Assembly: GCA_018992565.1 (NCBI GenBank)
Contig: JACVGW010000013.1
Coordinates: 1 to 46,554, forward strand
Direction of reading: 5' to 3'
DNA from: Theionarchaea archaeon
GTDB taxonomy: Archaea > Methanobacteriota_B > Thermococci > Methanofastidiosales > SZ-28-30
Length of the DNA stretch: 46,554 nt
Below are positions 1 to 8,772 of the stretch, piece by piece (positions within the stretch are counted from its first letter, which is position 1; every line of letters begins with the position of its first letter). Under the pieces are notes generated by a model. It saw only the letters and a list, made by a program, of their open reading frames with translations. It made no database searches and was not told where the DNA came from. The translations under genes were made by a program, and so were the position numbers.

Positions 1-673
1 GGTTGTTGACAACCCACGCAAAATTCTCGCCGAAGTGCTTGATAGTCACTGCTCCTTCCACATCTGTTTCCAGCATGGTGGTGGTGTGCGTGCTACCAGA
101 TTTTCCACTCTTGTTTTCTTTGGCAACTCTCTTGGTTCCCACACCGATAGTCCAGTAGGATGACCCAACAACAACAAAGTTGTTTATCATGAACCACATC
201 AGCAGCTCAGCAAGGGTTGCATTTGCTCCTGTCCTCCGGGTGGTGGCAATAGCCCCTCCCACCTTGTGGTAGAATAGTCCAGGAGGCTTTTCGTCATATG
301 GCCAGCCCAGGTCCTTGACCGGACCATCCACATTATCCAATTCTCTTCCTTCAGCAAGCAGCCCTGCTCTCTCTATCACTGCTTTCATCTTTGCGGTAAC
401 ACTCCCCCAGTACACGGGAGAACCCAGAATAATACCATCTGCTTCATACATCTTCTTCCAGATGGACATGAAATCATCTTTTCTTACACATTCTGCGCGG
501 TTTGATCTGCACCAGTTGCAGGCTGTGCACCCACCAATTATCTTCTTGTCAGCAAGGGTGATCAGCTCTGTCTTAATACCGTAGTCTGAAATGACGTCCA
601 GTGCGCGCTGAATGAATTGCTCCGTATTTCCTTTGAGTCTTTCACTTCCGGAAATTCCGATTACGTTTGGCAT
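1..673 (-). CDS. NADPH-dependent FMN reductase / iron-sulfur flavoprotein family, 3' end truncated by window edge
   Basis: Reverse-strand translation MPNVIGISGSERLKGNTEQFIQRALDVISDYGIKTELITLADKKIIGGCTACNWCRSNRAECVRKDDF...GIILGSPVYWGSVTAKMKAVIERAG matches the flavodoxin-like fold (GSxRxxGNT, GSPVYWGS). Open to the window edge, so absent from the ORF track. Confidence 0.85.
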   Translation of the reverse strand, partial: MPNVIGISGSERLKGNTEQFIQRALDVISDYGIKTELITLADKKIIGGCTACNWCRSNRAECVRKDDFMSIWKKMYEADGIILGSPVYWGSVTAKMKAVIERAGLLAEGRELDNVDGPVKDLGWPYDEKPPGLFYHKVGGAIATTRRTGANATLAELLMWFMINNFVVVGSSYWTIGVGTKRVAKENKSGKSGSTHTTTMLETDVEGAVTIKHFGENFAWVVNN

Positions 674-889
674 GTGTATCACCACTCAAAAGTTGGTCAG
701 TTAATTTATAAATATTTCGGTACTATAATATGACAAATCATCTGAATTGTCAAATCATCAGTACTAATTGTTATGACATGTCTAATCCAGGTGTCTGGTT
801 GCTAAAAGAACCTGTGCTCTCTCGCTCTCTTCAGTGAACAACATGGTCTCGTGAGAGCCAGATGACAGTGATCCTTGAGAATACATGAA

Positions 890-2494
890 TCAAGGTAGAG
901 GATTAATAATGTCCACCAGGGTATCAAGGATAGACCAGCGTTTGTGGGTGATCAGCTCCCGAGTTATCATTCCATTCTTCGTCTTCTTCAGAGAAGCCAG
1001 GTTCCTGATAGTTGACACTCCCTCCTCTGAAAGGGGTTGACACTCTATGAGAGACGCAAACTTTTCGAAAAGACTCTTGCCTTTTTCCGATCTGACTATC
1101 ACTGAGCTGTACCCCTGAGGGCTGCCCACGCTTCCAACAGAGATATCACTGAGCTCCCCACAGAAGTCCAGGCAGAGAGAGCAGCTCTTCTGAGCGTATG
1201 ATTCGATATATTTCACAGGGATAGTGAACACATTGCGATCTTCTGTCCGCACCCAGAACCGACCTCTGCTGATTCCCATCTTATTCACATATTCCAGGGG
1301 AATTTCTGTTTTGCCTTCCACAATAGAACGTAACTCGCTGAACAGGAAGTTCTCCATGCAGAAAATGCTGATTACCAGAGCTATCTTGGAGTGGTAGTGT
1401 CTGTCTCCAAAGGGATAGGCCATGGCTTTGGCCACTCCCTGCACCTGACAGGGCACCCCCACGAAGGCAATACGGTCAAACCCTCTGTCAACAGCCTCCT
1501 GTATTCCCAGAACATTGGGGGACACACTGTACTTGGTGCCTGCACTTGCGGCCACTTCGCGCGGCGAAGCAACTACCCTAGGAGAGGGGTTCCACCCGTG
1601 ACGGGAACCCGCCACTACAGCGGCGTCCACCACATTGCTCTCCAGCAGGTAACATAGAAAATCAGTGACAATTCCTCCATCCTGGGATACATCTAATGTG
1701 CTCTTACTCCTGGATCGAGCGCTGTACATCTCCTGGTAATATCCCAGGTGCGGGTCAGGACTGTGGTCAAACTTGTCTCTGGAAAGGGCCTCCGCATTGA
1801 AAAAGGTACGCGGACACTGAATGAAACAGGCTCCACATCGAATGCAAGTAGCACCATTGATCTTGGGACGTTGCTCTACAATGGAAATTGCTCTGGTGGG
1901 ACAAGCCATGGCACAGGTTCCGCACCCCATACATGCTTCTGCTTCTGTCACTGCCCGTATGGTACTGGTTCCTGGTGCCTCGAAGTACCGTACTTGGGCA
2001 GTGTCATTATCCAGGACAGCCTTTACAAACTTCTTGAGCCCTTCCTGAGTGGCTGAGCAAACGGGAAGCTTATAATCAAATGATACAACGTCTTCAGCCT
2101 TGGGATGTCTTGTTCTCAAGAACGGACAAAAGAAGGGGAGCAACCTGGAGCAATCTTCAGTGATAAATCCTCCAATAGTAGAACTGCCTGCAGTACAGCT
2201 TCCCACACCTAACAGGATCTTGCTCTTCTCTCTGACAAGTTTAGCCAGTTGAATACTCTCTTCTTTCCCCTGAAGGCAGATAGGCCCATCAATAATGCCA
2301 ATCTCAGCAGCCGGCATCTCCTCCACGGGCTGCTTCTCAAGGATACCTCTTTCCGGGGCCAGAGAATGAGCTACAAAGTACACGTCATCCAGTCCCTCAT
2401 ATATATTGGAATTAATGCATGTCCCGCATGCACCGATCTGCGCCTGGATAATCATGAGAGAGGGTCTACCAGATGCACTTAAAAGTCTTTCCAT
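890..2494 (-). CDS. Fusion of hydrogenase small-subunit-like domain (FrhG/MvhG type), 2x[4Fe-4S] ferredoxin and FrhB-type F420 hydrogenase/dehydrogenase beta subunit
   Basis: N-term IGACGTCIN...IGIIDGPI...LLGVGSCTAGSS (20-kDa subunit-like), CMGCGTCAMACP and CIRCGACFIQCP, then FrhB-like SQDGGIVTDFLCYLLE...VGVPCQVQGV...SCSLCLDFCGELSDISVGSVGS. Confidence 0.8.
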   Translation of the reverse strand: MERLLSASGRPSLMIIQAQIGACGTCINSNIYEGLDDVYFVAHSLAPERGILEKQPVEEMPAAEIGIIDGPICLQGKEESIQLAKLVREKSKILLGVGSCTAGSSTIGGFITEDCSRLLPFFCPFLRTRHPKAEDVVSFDYKLPVCSATQEGLKKFVKAVLDNDTAQVRYFEAPGTSTIRAVTEAEACMGCGTCAMACPTRAISIVEQRPKINGATCIRCGACFIQCPRTFFNAEALSRDKFDHSPDPHLGYYQEMYSARSRSKSTLDVSQDGGIVTDFLCYLLESNVVDAAVVAGSRHGWNPSPRVVASPREVAASAGTKYSVSPNVLGIQEAVDRGFDRIAFVGVPCQVQGVAKAMAYPFGDRHYHSKIALVISIFCMENFLFSELRSIVEGKTEIPLEYVNKMGISRGRFWVRTEDRNVFTIPVKYIESYAQKSCSLCLDFCGELSDISVGSVGSPQGYSSVIVRSEKGKSLFEKFASLIECQPLSEEGVSTIRNLASLKKTKNGMITRELITHKRWSILDTLVDIINPLP

Positions 2495-2617
2495 TTCTGT
2501 AGCAGGCTTTGTCAGTATCTAATTGTTTCTGACGGATAATGCTATAAAGAAAAGTTGCCCAGAGGTTGACAGATGCCCCCAATCCTCAGCGTGGGCTTTC
2601 CCCATTCCTGTTGAGGT

Positions 2618-2655
2618 CTCAATGAGTCAGCAAAAAATAATAAAATGAGGAAGGA
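2618..2655 (-). terminator. T-rich archaeal-type terminator after the small ORF
   Basis: Minus strand reads CCTCATTTTATTATTTTTTGCTGAC just past the small ORF stop. Confidence 0.4.
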
Positions 2656-2665
2656 TTAGAATTCC

Positions 2666-2752
2666 CTAGGGGAATAGAGCATAGGTATCGGGAAGGTTTT
2701 CTGAATCTTTCCTCGGGGGCCTTCTTACTCTGTATTTAGGTCTTCTACTCAT
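2666..2752 (-). CDS. 28-aa small basic protein MSRRPKYRVRRPPRKDSENLPDTYALFP (unrecognised)
   Basis: Manual reverse-strand reading: GGAGGTG Shine-Dalgarno 7 nt before ATG, TATA-like TTTATATAG about 95 bp upstream, T-rich run after the stop. Not in the supplied ORF track (too short). Confidence 0.5.
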   Translation of the reverse strand: MSRRPKYRVRRPPRKDSENLPDTYALFP

Positions 2753-3004
2753 CTTAAGACACCTCCTCTCCTTTATTTCAGCTCGCGAAGCTTCCTGCGA
2801 TCGATGTTACACCCTTTCCCAAGCTCTTTTTAGCGATATCCTCTATATAAATGTTACCTTTATCTTATGTAAGCAATTCTGCGGGTTCAAAGAGAATACT
2901 CTCAAGTAAAAATCTCTGAAAATCCTCCTCATTTCATGTTAGCTATTTATACTGAGTATTTCTTTCCCGAAGACTTCGGAGACTGCCAGATTGACCGGGG
3001 TATA

Positions 3005-4375
3005 TTACTGTGTATTCACTTTCCTGATAATTCCTCGAGCTGCAATGATCCCTGTGACCCCAGCATAAATGATCCCTCTGGAGAATCCAGAAGCATCCCC
3101 AGCCACAAAGAACCGCGGAACCTGGGTCTCTAGGTCCCGGGTTACCACATATGAGGTATCATAGAATTTGATTTCGGGAGCATAGAGCAAGGTGCTATCA
3201 GAGGCAATTCCTTCTATGACTGCATCCAGCCGCTCAATACCCTCGATCATGTTCTTCACAATTCGGTTGGGGAGAGCCATGGCTATGTCTCCAGGGGTTA
3301 CATCTCTGAGAGTGGGTGAAATCAAAGCACGTGAAAGACGGGACCAGGTAGACCGTTTTCCCCTGATCAGGTCCTTATATCTTTGAAGAATAGGTTTTCC
3401 ACCTCCGATGGTATTTGCCAGCCGGGCTATGGACCTGCCGTACTCTGTCGTATCCTCTACGGGGTCAGTCAGTTCGACTCGAGAAAGCAAAGCCAGATTG
3501 GTATTCTCGCTCTTCACATCTTTGCGGGCATCTCCATTGACAAGTACAAATGATTCATATTTCTCTACAGTAACAAACCCATGTGGGTTGGTGCAGAATG
3601 TTCTCACAAAATCATCATAGGTTTTAGTGTATAAGTGGAACTTCGCGTCGTACATAACATGCTCAATAGATGTATAGAGCTCTGCTGGAAACTCAACTCG
3701 CACTCCCACATCAATAGGGCCATATTTGGACTGTGCACCCAGCGAATTTGCCTTTGTCCTCAGCCAGTATGCACCTGCTCTGCCAGGAGCAGCCAGGAGG
3801 TAGTCGCAGGTGATGTTGCCTTTGGTGGTCTTCAGGACAAATTCATTATCTCTTTTCCTTATGTCTTCTACCTTGGTCTGCAACCGAAATGTCACTCCCT
3901 GCTCTTTTAGATATTCGTAGAAGTGGGACACTATCATTCGCGTTCTGTCTGTGCCCATATGTCTCTGCTTTCCTGAAATGAATTCAATGTTACTTGAAGA
4001 GGCTTTTCGCTTCAACCATTCCAGCGATGTATCATCCACACCATAACTATCAGTATCGGCACCAAATTTCAGGAAAACTTCATCAATGTAATTAATGAGT
4101 TCCTGGATCTCTTCAGGGGTCCTCCTCAATGACTGGGGGTCTCCTCCGATCTTGTATGTTAGATTCAGTTTTCCATCAGAGAGAGCGCCCGCTCCACCCA
4201 CTCCAGAGGTAATCTGGCAGGGACTGCAATTAATGCAGTTGCTGTGAGAGGCCACTGGACACTTCCTCTTGAGAGGTTCTGACCCTTCCTCCATCACTGT
4301 CACGGATACATGGGGCGCCAATTCCAAAGCGGCAAAAAGACCTGCAGGACCCGCTCCCAGTATAGCCACGTGCAT
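3005..4375 (-). CDS. FAD-dependent dehydrogenase (COG2509-like)
   Basis: Starts MHVAILGAGPAGLFAALEL; GGAGALSDGKLNL; C-term FFVAGDASGFSRGIIYAGVTGIIAARGI. ORF track start at 4432 is probably over-extended; Met at 4375 precedes the Rossmann motif. Confidence 0.8.
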   Translation of the reverse strand: MHVAILGAGPAGLFAALELAPHVSVTVMEEGSEPLKRKCPVASHSNCINCSPCQITSGVGGAGALSDGKLNLTYKIGGDPQSLRRTPEEIQELINYIDEVFLKFGADTDSYGVDDTSLEWLKRKASSSNIEFISGKQRHMGTDRTRMIVSHFYEYLKEQGVTFRLQTKVEDIRKRDNEFVLKTTKGNITCDYLLAAPGRAGAYWLRTKANSLGAQSKYGPIDVGVRVEFPAELYTSIEHVMYDAKFHLYTKTYDDFVRTFCTNPHGFVTVEKYESFVLVNGDARKDVKSENTNLALLSRVELTDPVEDTTEYGRSIARLANTIGGGKPILQRYKDLIRGKRSTWSRLSRALISPTLRDVTPGDIAMALPNRIVKNMIEGIERLDAVIEGIASDSTLLYAPEIKFYDTSYVVTRDLETQVPRFFVAGDASGFSRGIIYAGVTGIIAARGIIRKVNTQ

Positions 4376-4463
4376 GAGTGCTGTCAAATGTTTTAGATTA
4401 TATAGATTTTGGTTTGTCAGTCCAGCCCACATGTATAAAACTGAAAGACACGGTTCTTACTGT

Positions 4464-5165
4464 ATGTTACACGTGGGAATCTGTGGATTTTCAGTATCTC
4501 AAAAAGAGCTTTTTGACACGTTCCGATTAGTGGAAGTACAGAAGACATTCTACAGTCCTCCCATGGAAAAAACAGTCAAAAGATGGAGAAAAAACGCTCC
4601 TGAAGACTTTGAGTTCACTGTCAAGGCCTGGCAGGTGATCACTCACCCCTCATCCAGCCCCACATATCGAAAAATGTCAAGAGAAGCAGGAAATCCCGAC
4701 CACTTTGGCTTCTTCCAGCCTACCAGGGAAGTAAGTAATGCGTTTGACATTACAGCATCACTTGCCCAGCTGTTAGAAGCCAGAATAATCGTATTTCAGA
4801 CCCCAAAGTCTTTCAAGCAAAGTTCGAAGGCTATTGGCAATATAAGGGGGTTCTTTTCCTCTTTGCCAGAGAAGTTCACCTATGTGTGGGAGTCGAGAGG
4901 TGATTGGGACCCTGCAACTATCCAGGATCTCTGTGAGGACCTTGGGATCATTGATGGAGTTGATCCCTTCAGGAGAAGGCCCACCACAGAACAGAAGTAT
5001 TTCAGACTTCATGGAAGCCCTCCTGGAAAGAACATGTATTCATACACATACACACTCGAAGACTTAGAAAAGCTCAGAGCCTGCTGCAGAGACCAGGATT
5101 ATGTCCTGTTCAACAACATGTCAATGGTTGATGATGCGCACAGCTTCCTCGCTTTGCTTCAGTGA
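4464..5165 (+). CDS. DUF72 family protein
   Basis: MLHVGICGFSVSQKELFDTFRLVEVQKTFYSPP...FTVKAWQVITHP...YVWESRGDW...YFRLHG; start moved from 4269 to 4464 to avoid overlap with the divergent FAD gene. Confidence 0.8.
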   Translation: MLHVGICGFSVSQKELFDTFRLVEVQKTFYSPPMEKTVKRWRKNAPEDFEFTVKAWQVITHPSSSPTYRKMSREAGNPDHFGFFQPTREVSNAFDITASLAQLLEARIIVFQTPKSFKQSSKAIGNIRGFFSSLPEKFTYVWESRGDWDPATIQDLCEDLGIIDGVDPFRRRPTTEQKYFRLHGSPPGKNMYSYTYTLEDLEKLRACCRDQDYVLFNNMSMVDDAHSFLALLQ

Positions 5166-5189
5166 CCACAAAAATACTCCGAAATAGAT

Positions 5190-5263
5190 GGGGCCGCCGA
5201 GATTTGAACTCGGGTATCAGGCTCCCAAAGCCTGGAGGATGGACCAAGCTACCCTACGGCCCC
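5190..5263 (-). tRNA. tRNA-Pro (anticodon TGG)
   Basis: Reverse complement GGGGCCGTAGGGTAGCTTGGTCCATCCTCCAGGCTTTGGGAGCCTGATACCCGAGTTCAAATCTCGGCGGCCCC folds as a cloverleaf: 7-bp acceptor GGGGCCG/CGGCCCC, T-arm GTTCAAATC, anticodon loop CTTTGGGAG. No CCA encoded, no intron. Confidence 0.95.
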
Positions 5264-5360
5264 AAAGGCCCCGGTGGCTCATCCTATTCATCTCACCTTA
5301 AAAGCTTTTTGAGTCTGAGATATTGATTACCGAAAGCTTTAAATAGTATCGCCACCAATA

Positions 5361-5885
5361 ATGATTAGTGATATTATGGTAACCACACTCTTGAAGCGCG
5401 GGTTCGGGTTAAAACCCCCGAACACACAGAAGAAAGAGAACCTGGAAGCAGGAACAGCCTATTTCATGAAGGAAAACAAGCCATACGAGAGCTATAAGAC
5501 ATTCTCCGAGTTATCAAAGCGCAGGAACATCCTCATTATTACCAGAGTTCACCCCAGTCGTCTCAAGAAACGGTTTGATTTTGGCTCTGAGATTCTGTGG
5601 CTGTCTACAGTGGAAACAAAGTGCAGCATTGAACCAACACAATTAAGCAAGATGGCTTTCATTATCAGTCATTTCGTTAAAACCAATGGTGGAGGAGCAG
5701 TACTCCTGGATGGTATTGAATATCTCATTCTACAGAACGACTTTGATTCTGTACTCAAATTCATCTGTTCAGTATCAGACTATGTGTCCCTCCATAACGG
5801 TATCCTGCTTTTGCCTCTCAATCCTCTGGCGCTTTCCAGGTCCCAGATGAAGATGTTGGAACGCGAACTGGAATCCATCAATTAA
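5361..5885 (+). CDS. DUF835 domain protein
   Basis: LEAGTAYFMKE...ILIITRVHPSRLKKRF...ILWLSTV...GGAVLLDGIEYLILQNDFDSVLKFICSVSDYV is the DUF835 pattern. Confidence 0.8.
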   Translation: MISDIMVTTLLKRGFGLKPPNTQKKENLEAGTAYFMKENKPYESYKTFSELSKRRNILIITRVHPSRLKKRFDFGSEILWLSTVETKCSIEPTQLSKMAFIISHFVKTNGGGAVLLDGIEYLILQNDFDSVLKFICSVSDYVSLHNGILLLPLNPLALSRSQMKMLERELESIN

Positions 5886-5939
5886 GGTTGTAATCCTGTA
5901 CGTTCTCCCACAGTTCGCCTGTGTTAGTCAAGCAAGGAA

Positions 5940-7292
5940 TCAGGTGAAAGACTGTTCTGATTTGAACTTCTCATACAATGATCTCAGACTGCCTGTTTGA
6001 GCAAATTCAATTCCCGGGGGCATCTCTCCACCCCTGCTGAGATAGTTCCACCACTGGACTACAAATCCGCCCACAGCCATTTCTCTCAATTTGCCATTCT
6101 TCCTGTACTTGGGAAGATCAAGTTCCTTTTCCAGAAGCCTGACGTCACTGACTGTGTCTCCGCCATTGACAAAGAGAGTCTTCACATTTCGAAGCATTTC
6201 TTTCATGAAGAGGAACGTTCCGGACTCAGTCTTGTTCGCCAGTGCCGAACGGGGTTCAACGCTGCCATTCTGTAAGAAAACACGCTTCGCACAGATATTG
6301 CCCATCATAGTCATGGTATTAGGTCCCACAGAAATGAGACGACCTTTGTTAATGTCCTTGAGGTTGACAACGCGTTCTCTTCCATTAATCTGAACGATAA
6401 CATCAATTGGGAGGATTGCCTGAATAGTCTGAGCTTCAATTTTCTTGGCAAGGGCAAGTGCTTTCCTCTTGGCTTTTTCCCATTCCGAGGAATACAGGTC
6501 CTCCAGGAGCTGGCGATTGGCTTTTCCAATGCTGTTGGGAAGCGTCCTGCCCAGGCTGCTCTTCTCGTTTATGAGGGCCCACAACAACAAGACAAAGACA
6601 GGTCCACCCATGAGGCCCACAATAACGTCTTCTCTGTTCTCGGTCACCAGAATTGCATCCAGTTTTGAAGACTTGGCCCCTGCGATCCCCCAGATTTTCA
6701 ATCCTTCGTCCACCGCAAAGAGCTGGGTTGCTTCTTCCAGCTCGCGGATGAAGTAGTCATTGCAGAAACATCCATCAGTAAACACGCGAAGTGAGAGGTT
6801 GTCCCTGTGGCAGCAAGGAAGGGCCCCATTGATCTTGGGTAGCCCCTTGAGCAGCCTCCATAGGTCGGTCTGAGAGGAGTCCCTGGGCGGATTCCTTTCT
6901 TCGGGAACTGCTTTTCTCACGTTGTCCAGGAAGATTACGGAAGATGTATGGGTTTGATCTGCCTTCTTAAGTTTTTCAAGGGTATCGACCATGATAATAT
7001 CTGTAATTTCAGGAGAAATCGGATCAAGCTTTCTCTCAATTTCAGACTTTAAAATGTCAAAATTGTCCTTGAGTGAGCCACCCTCTATGGAGGAGTGGGA
7101 TGTGGACAAGATGTTGGCCTGAGGAGTCTGGAGTTGACGTATCTGGAGAATGGTCTCTGTAGCCTGCTCAACTTTGACAGAGGGTTCAGGAGGTTCGTTG
7201 ATGTCTGTCCTGAAAAAAACAGTTCCCATGTGGTCTCGTGCATCTGACAGGTCCGCCAGAATGACCTCTTCAGGACCTTTGATAAGTTTCAT
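5940..7292 (-). CDS. Highly divergent phosphoglycerate kinase-like protein, probably catalytically altered
   Basis: Motif order follows Pgk: VFFRTDINEP (cf. DFNVP), ILSTSH, VIFLDNVRK (cf. LENxRF), DGCFCNDYF, AGAKSSKLDAI (cf. GGAKVxDK), LMGGPVF, ILPIDVIVQ, ISVGPNTM (cf. DIGPxT), VFLQNGSVEP (cf. NGPMG), FVNGGDTVSDV (cf. GGGDT), AVGGFVVQW (cf. STGGGA). Confidence 0.7.
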   Translation of the reverse strand: MKLIKGPEEVILADLSDARDHMGTVFFRTDINEPPEPSVKVEQATETILQIRQLQTPQANILSTSHSSIEGGSLKDNFDILKSEIERKLDPISPEITDIIMVDTLEKLKKADQTHTSSVIFLDNVRKAVPEERNPPRDSSQTDLWRLLKGLPKINGALPCCHRDNLSLRVFTDGCFCNDYFIRELEEATQLFAVDEGLKIWGIAGAKSSKLDAILVTENREDVIVGLMGGPVFVLLLWALINEKSSLGRTLPNSIGKANRQLLEDLYSSEWEKAKRKALALAKKIEAQTIQAILPIDVIVQINGRERVVNLKDINKGRLISVGPNTMTMMGNICAKRVFLQNGSVEPRSALANKTESGTFLFMKEMLRNVKTLFVNGGDTVSDVRLLEKELDLPKYRKNGKLREMAVGGFVVQWWNYLSRGGEMPPGIEFAQTGSLRSLYEKFKSEQSFT

Positions 7293-7447
7293 GTTCATAA
7301 TATATGTTGCCACTATAAAAGTATTTGCCCGGCAAGGTGGTGAGCACAATCAGACACTTCACAGAGGATTTTGAGTCTTATCTGCACTTTGCACCATGAA
7401 ACGCTCCATGACAAAGCGTTACTTCCTAATTTAACCTGCAAATTCCT

Positions 7448-7966
7448 CTAGAATTTCGTATCTTCAGATGACTGAAGCAATTCAAGAAATTTCAGGTACT
7501 CTTCGTGACCAAGCCTAAATCCTTTCCTAATCATCGAATTCACTTTGTCTCTTGCTTCTTCTCTTTCCAGGATCTTCCGCCTTACCATCAAGAAGATGAG
7601 AAACGATGTTCCGTGAACCTCTATCCCGAGGATGGTTGCAGTGTCTCTGGCAATGCTTTCATCCAGGATAGCTATCCCGTTCCTGCACTTTGCCAGAGTC
7701 AGAACCTCCAGCTCACCCTCATGAAGTCCTGCTTCTATGCTCTTCAGTATCTTCATGAATCCATTTTCAACTTCTACGACCTGCAGGACCCCTTGCTCCA
7801 CCAGTTCCTCTGTTACAAGTGCATCAGCCTCGCCTCTCATCTTTCGATTGACTATGACCTGCTGATAGACCTGTGGAGGAATAATCTTCTCTCCTCCTAG
7901 ATCTGCTAGAACCTGCTGTAATCCTACCTTATTCAGATACATGAGGGGAGAAGAATCAAAACCCAT
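7448..7966 (-). CDS. DUF3368 / PIN-domain toxin-like protein
   Basis: SSPLMYLNKVG...IIPPQVYQQVI...LHEGELEVLTLAKCRNGIAILDESIARDTATILGIEVHGTSFLIFLM is typical of DUF3368 PIN proteins; paired with the upstream UPF0175 gene. Confidence 0.8.
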   Translation of the reverse strand: MGFDSSPLMYLNKVGLQQVLADLGGEKIIPPQVYQQVIVNRKMRGEADALVTEELVEQGVLQVVEVENGFMKILKSIEAGLHEGELEVLTLAKCRNGIAILDESIARDTATILGIEVHGTSFLIFLMVRRKILEREEARDKVNSMIRKGFRLGHEEYLKFLELLQSSEDTKF

Positions 7967-7967
7967 A

Positions 7968-8270
7968 TCACCTTATCGCCGCCTCATAATCTCGCTGTAT
8001 GTCCTCTGCAGTTATGTGAAGTGAGAGTCCATTATCGCGTATCAAATCCATCATGTCCCTTACTGATACACCTGCAATTTCTGCTGCCCTGGCCAATGTC
8101 ACTTTTTTTCCCCTAAATAATTCAAGAACACATTTTTTCAGCTCTTCATTTGCTCCAATATCCAATAATTTTCTAATCAAATCAGATTTCTCCATCTTTT
8201 CAATTTTAAGTAGTCTCTCAAGCTTTTTTTCGATTTCTTCAGTAGGTCTGATAGACAGAGGTTTCTGCAT
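7968..8270 (-). CDS. UPF0175-type antitoxin
   Basis: N-term ribbon-like IRPTEEIEKKLERLLKIEKMEKSDLIRKLLDIG, C-term KVTLARAAEIAGVSVRDMMDLIRDNGLSLHITAEDIQRD; immediately upstream of the PIN gene. Confidence 0.75.
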   Translation of the reverse strand: MQKPLSIRPTEEIEKKLERLLKIEKMEKSDLIRKLLDIGANEELKKCVLELFRGKKVTLARAAEIAGVSVRDMMDLIRDNGLSLHITAEDIQRDYEAAIR

Positions 8271-8727
8271 GTTTACATGTTGGGGTTTTGTGTACTGAAG
8301 GGTGTCGCTTCCTCAATCTTCAGAATCTTTCGTAAGCCCACATAGGAAAGAAATTAAAAATCCCTTCAGGTTTTCCTGAGAATACAATGACAGGAAATAA
8401 ACAGGACACACAAAAGAGAAACCTATTTCGAGAATTTGAGAATTTCAAATGGGAATAGTATCATCACAAGCCTGGCCCCAATCCCCTTTTCTTCATGGCT
8501 TTCAAGTCTTTTGCCCAGGTCATTCTTTCGTTCACTAATCTTGACTTTGTTCTATGCACGCTTTTGAGTCTCTGCAATCTTAGAATGGACTGAATCCTCT
8601 TTCTCTGCAGCACCTTACGACTTCACAGGACATGTCTTTTCTCTGTTTCTAATAGTTCCTGGATCATTCAGGTCATTACTCAAATATTACAGGTTGCTAT
8701 CTCCCCTGAGAAGTGGAGGGACCGGGA

Positions 8728-8772
8728 AAAAATCACGTTTGAAAAAGAAAAAAGAAAACAAAGCAAAGAGAT
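8728..8772 (-). terminator. T-rich terminator of the C25 gene
   Basis: Minus strand after stop: TCTCTTTGCTTTGTTTTCTTTTTTCTTTTTC. Confidence 0.45.

Noticed and set aside
315-584. Plus-strand 89-aa ORF
   Set aside because: Antisense to the FMN reductase reading frame (1-673 minus), which has clear family motifs.
1391-2056. Plus-strand ORFs of 75-102 aa opposite the FrhG-FrhB fusion
   Set aside because: Shadow ORFs with low-complexity composition opposite a well-supported coding gene.
8388-8459. Possible 23-aa plus-strand ORF MTGNKQDTQKRNLFREFENFKWE
   Set aside because: No clear SD, TATA box or terminator; not distinguishable from chance.
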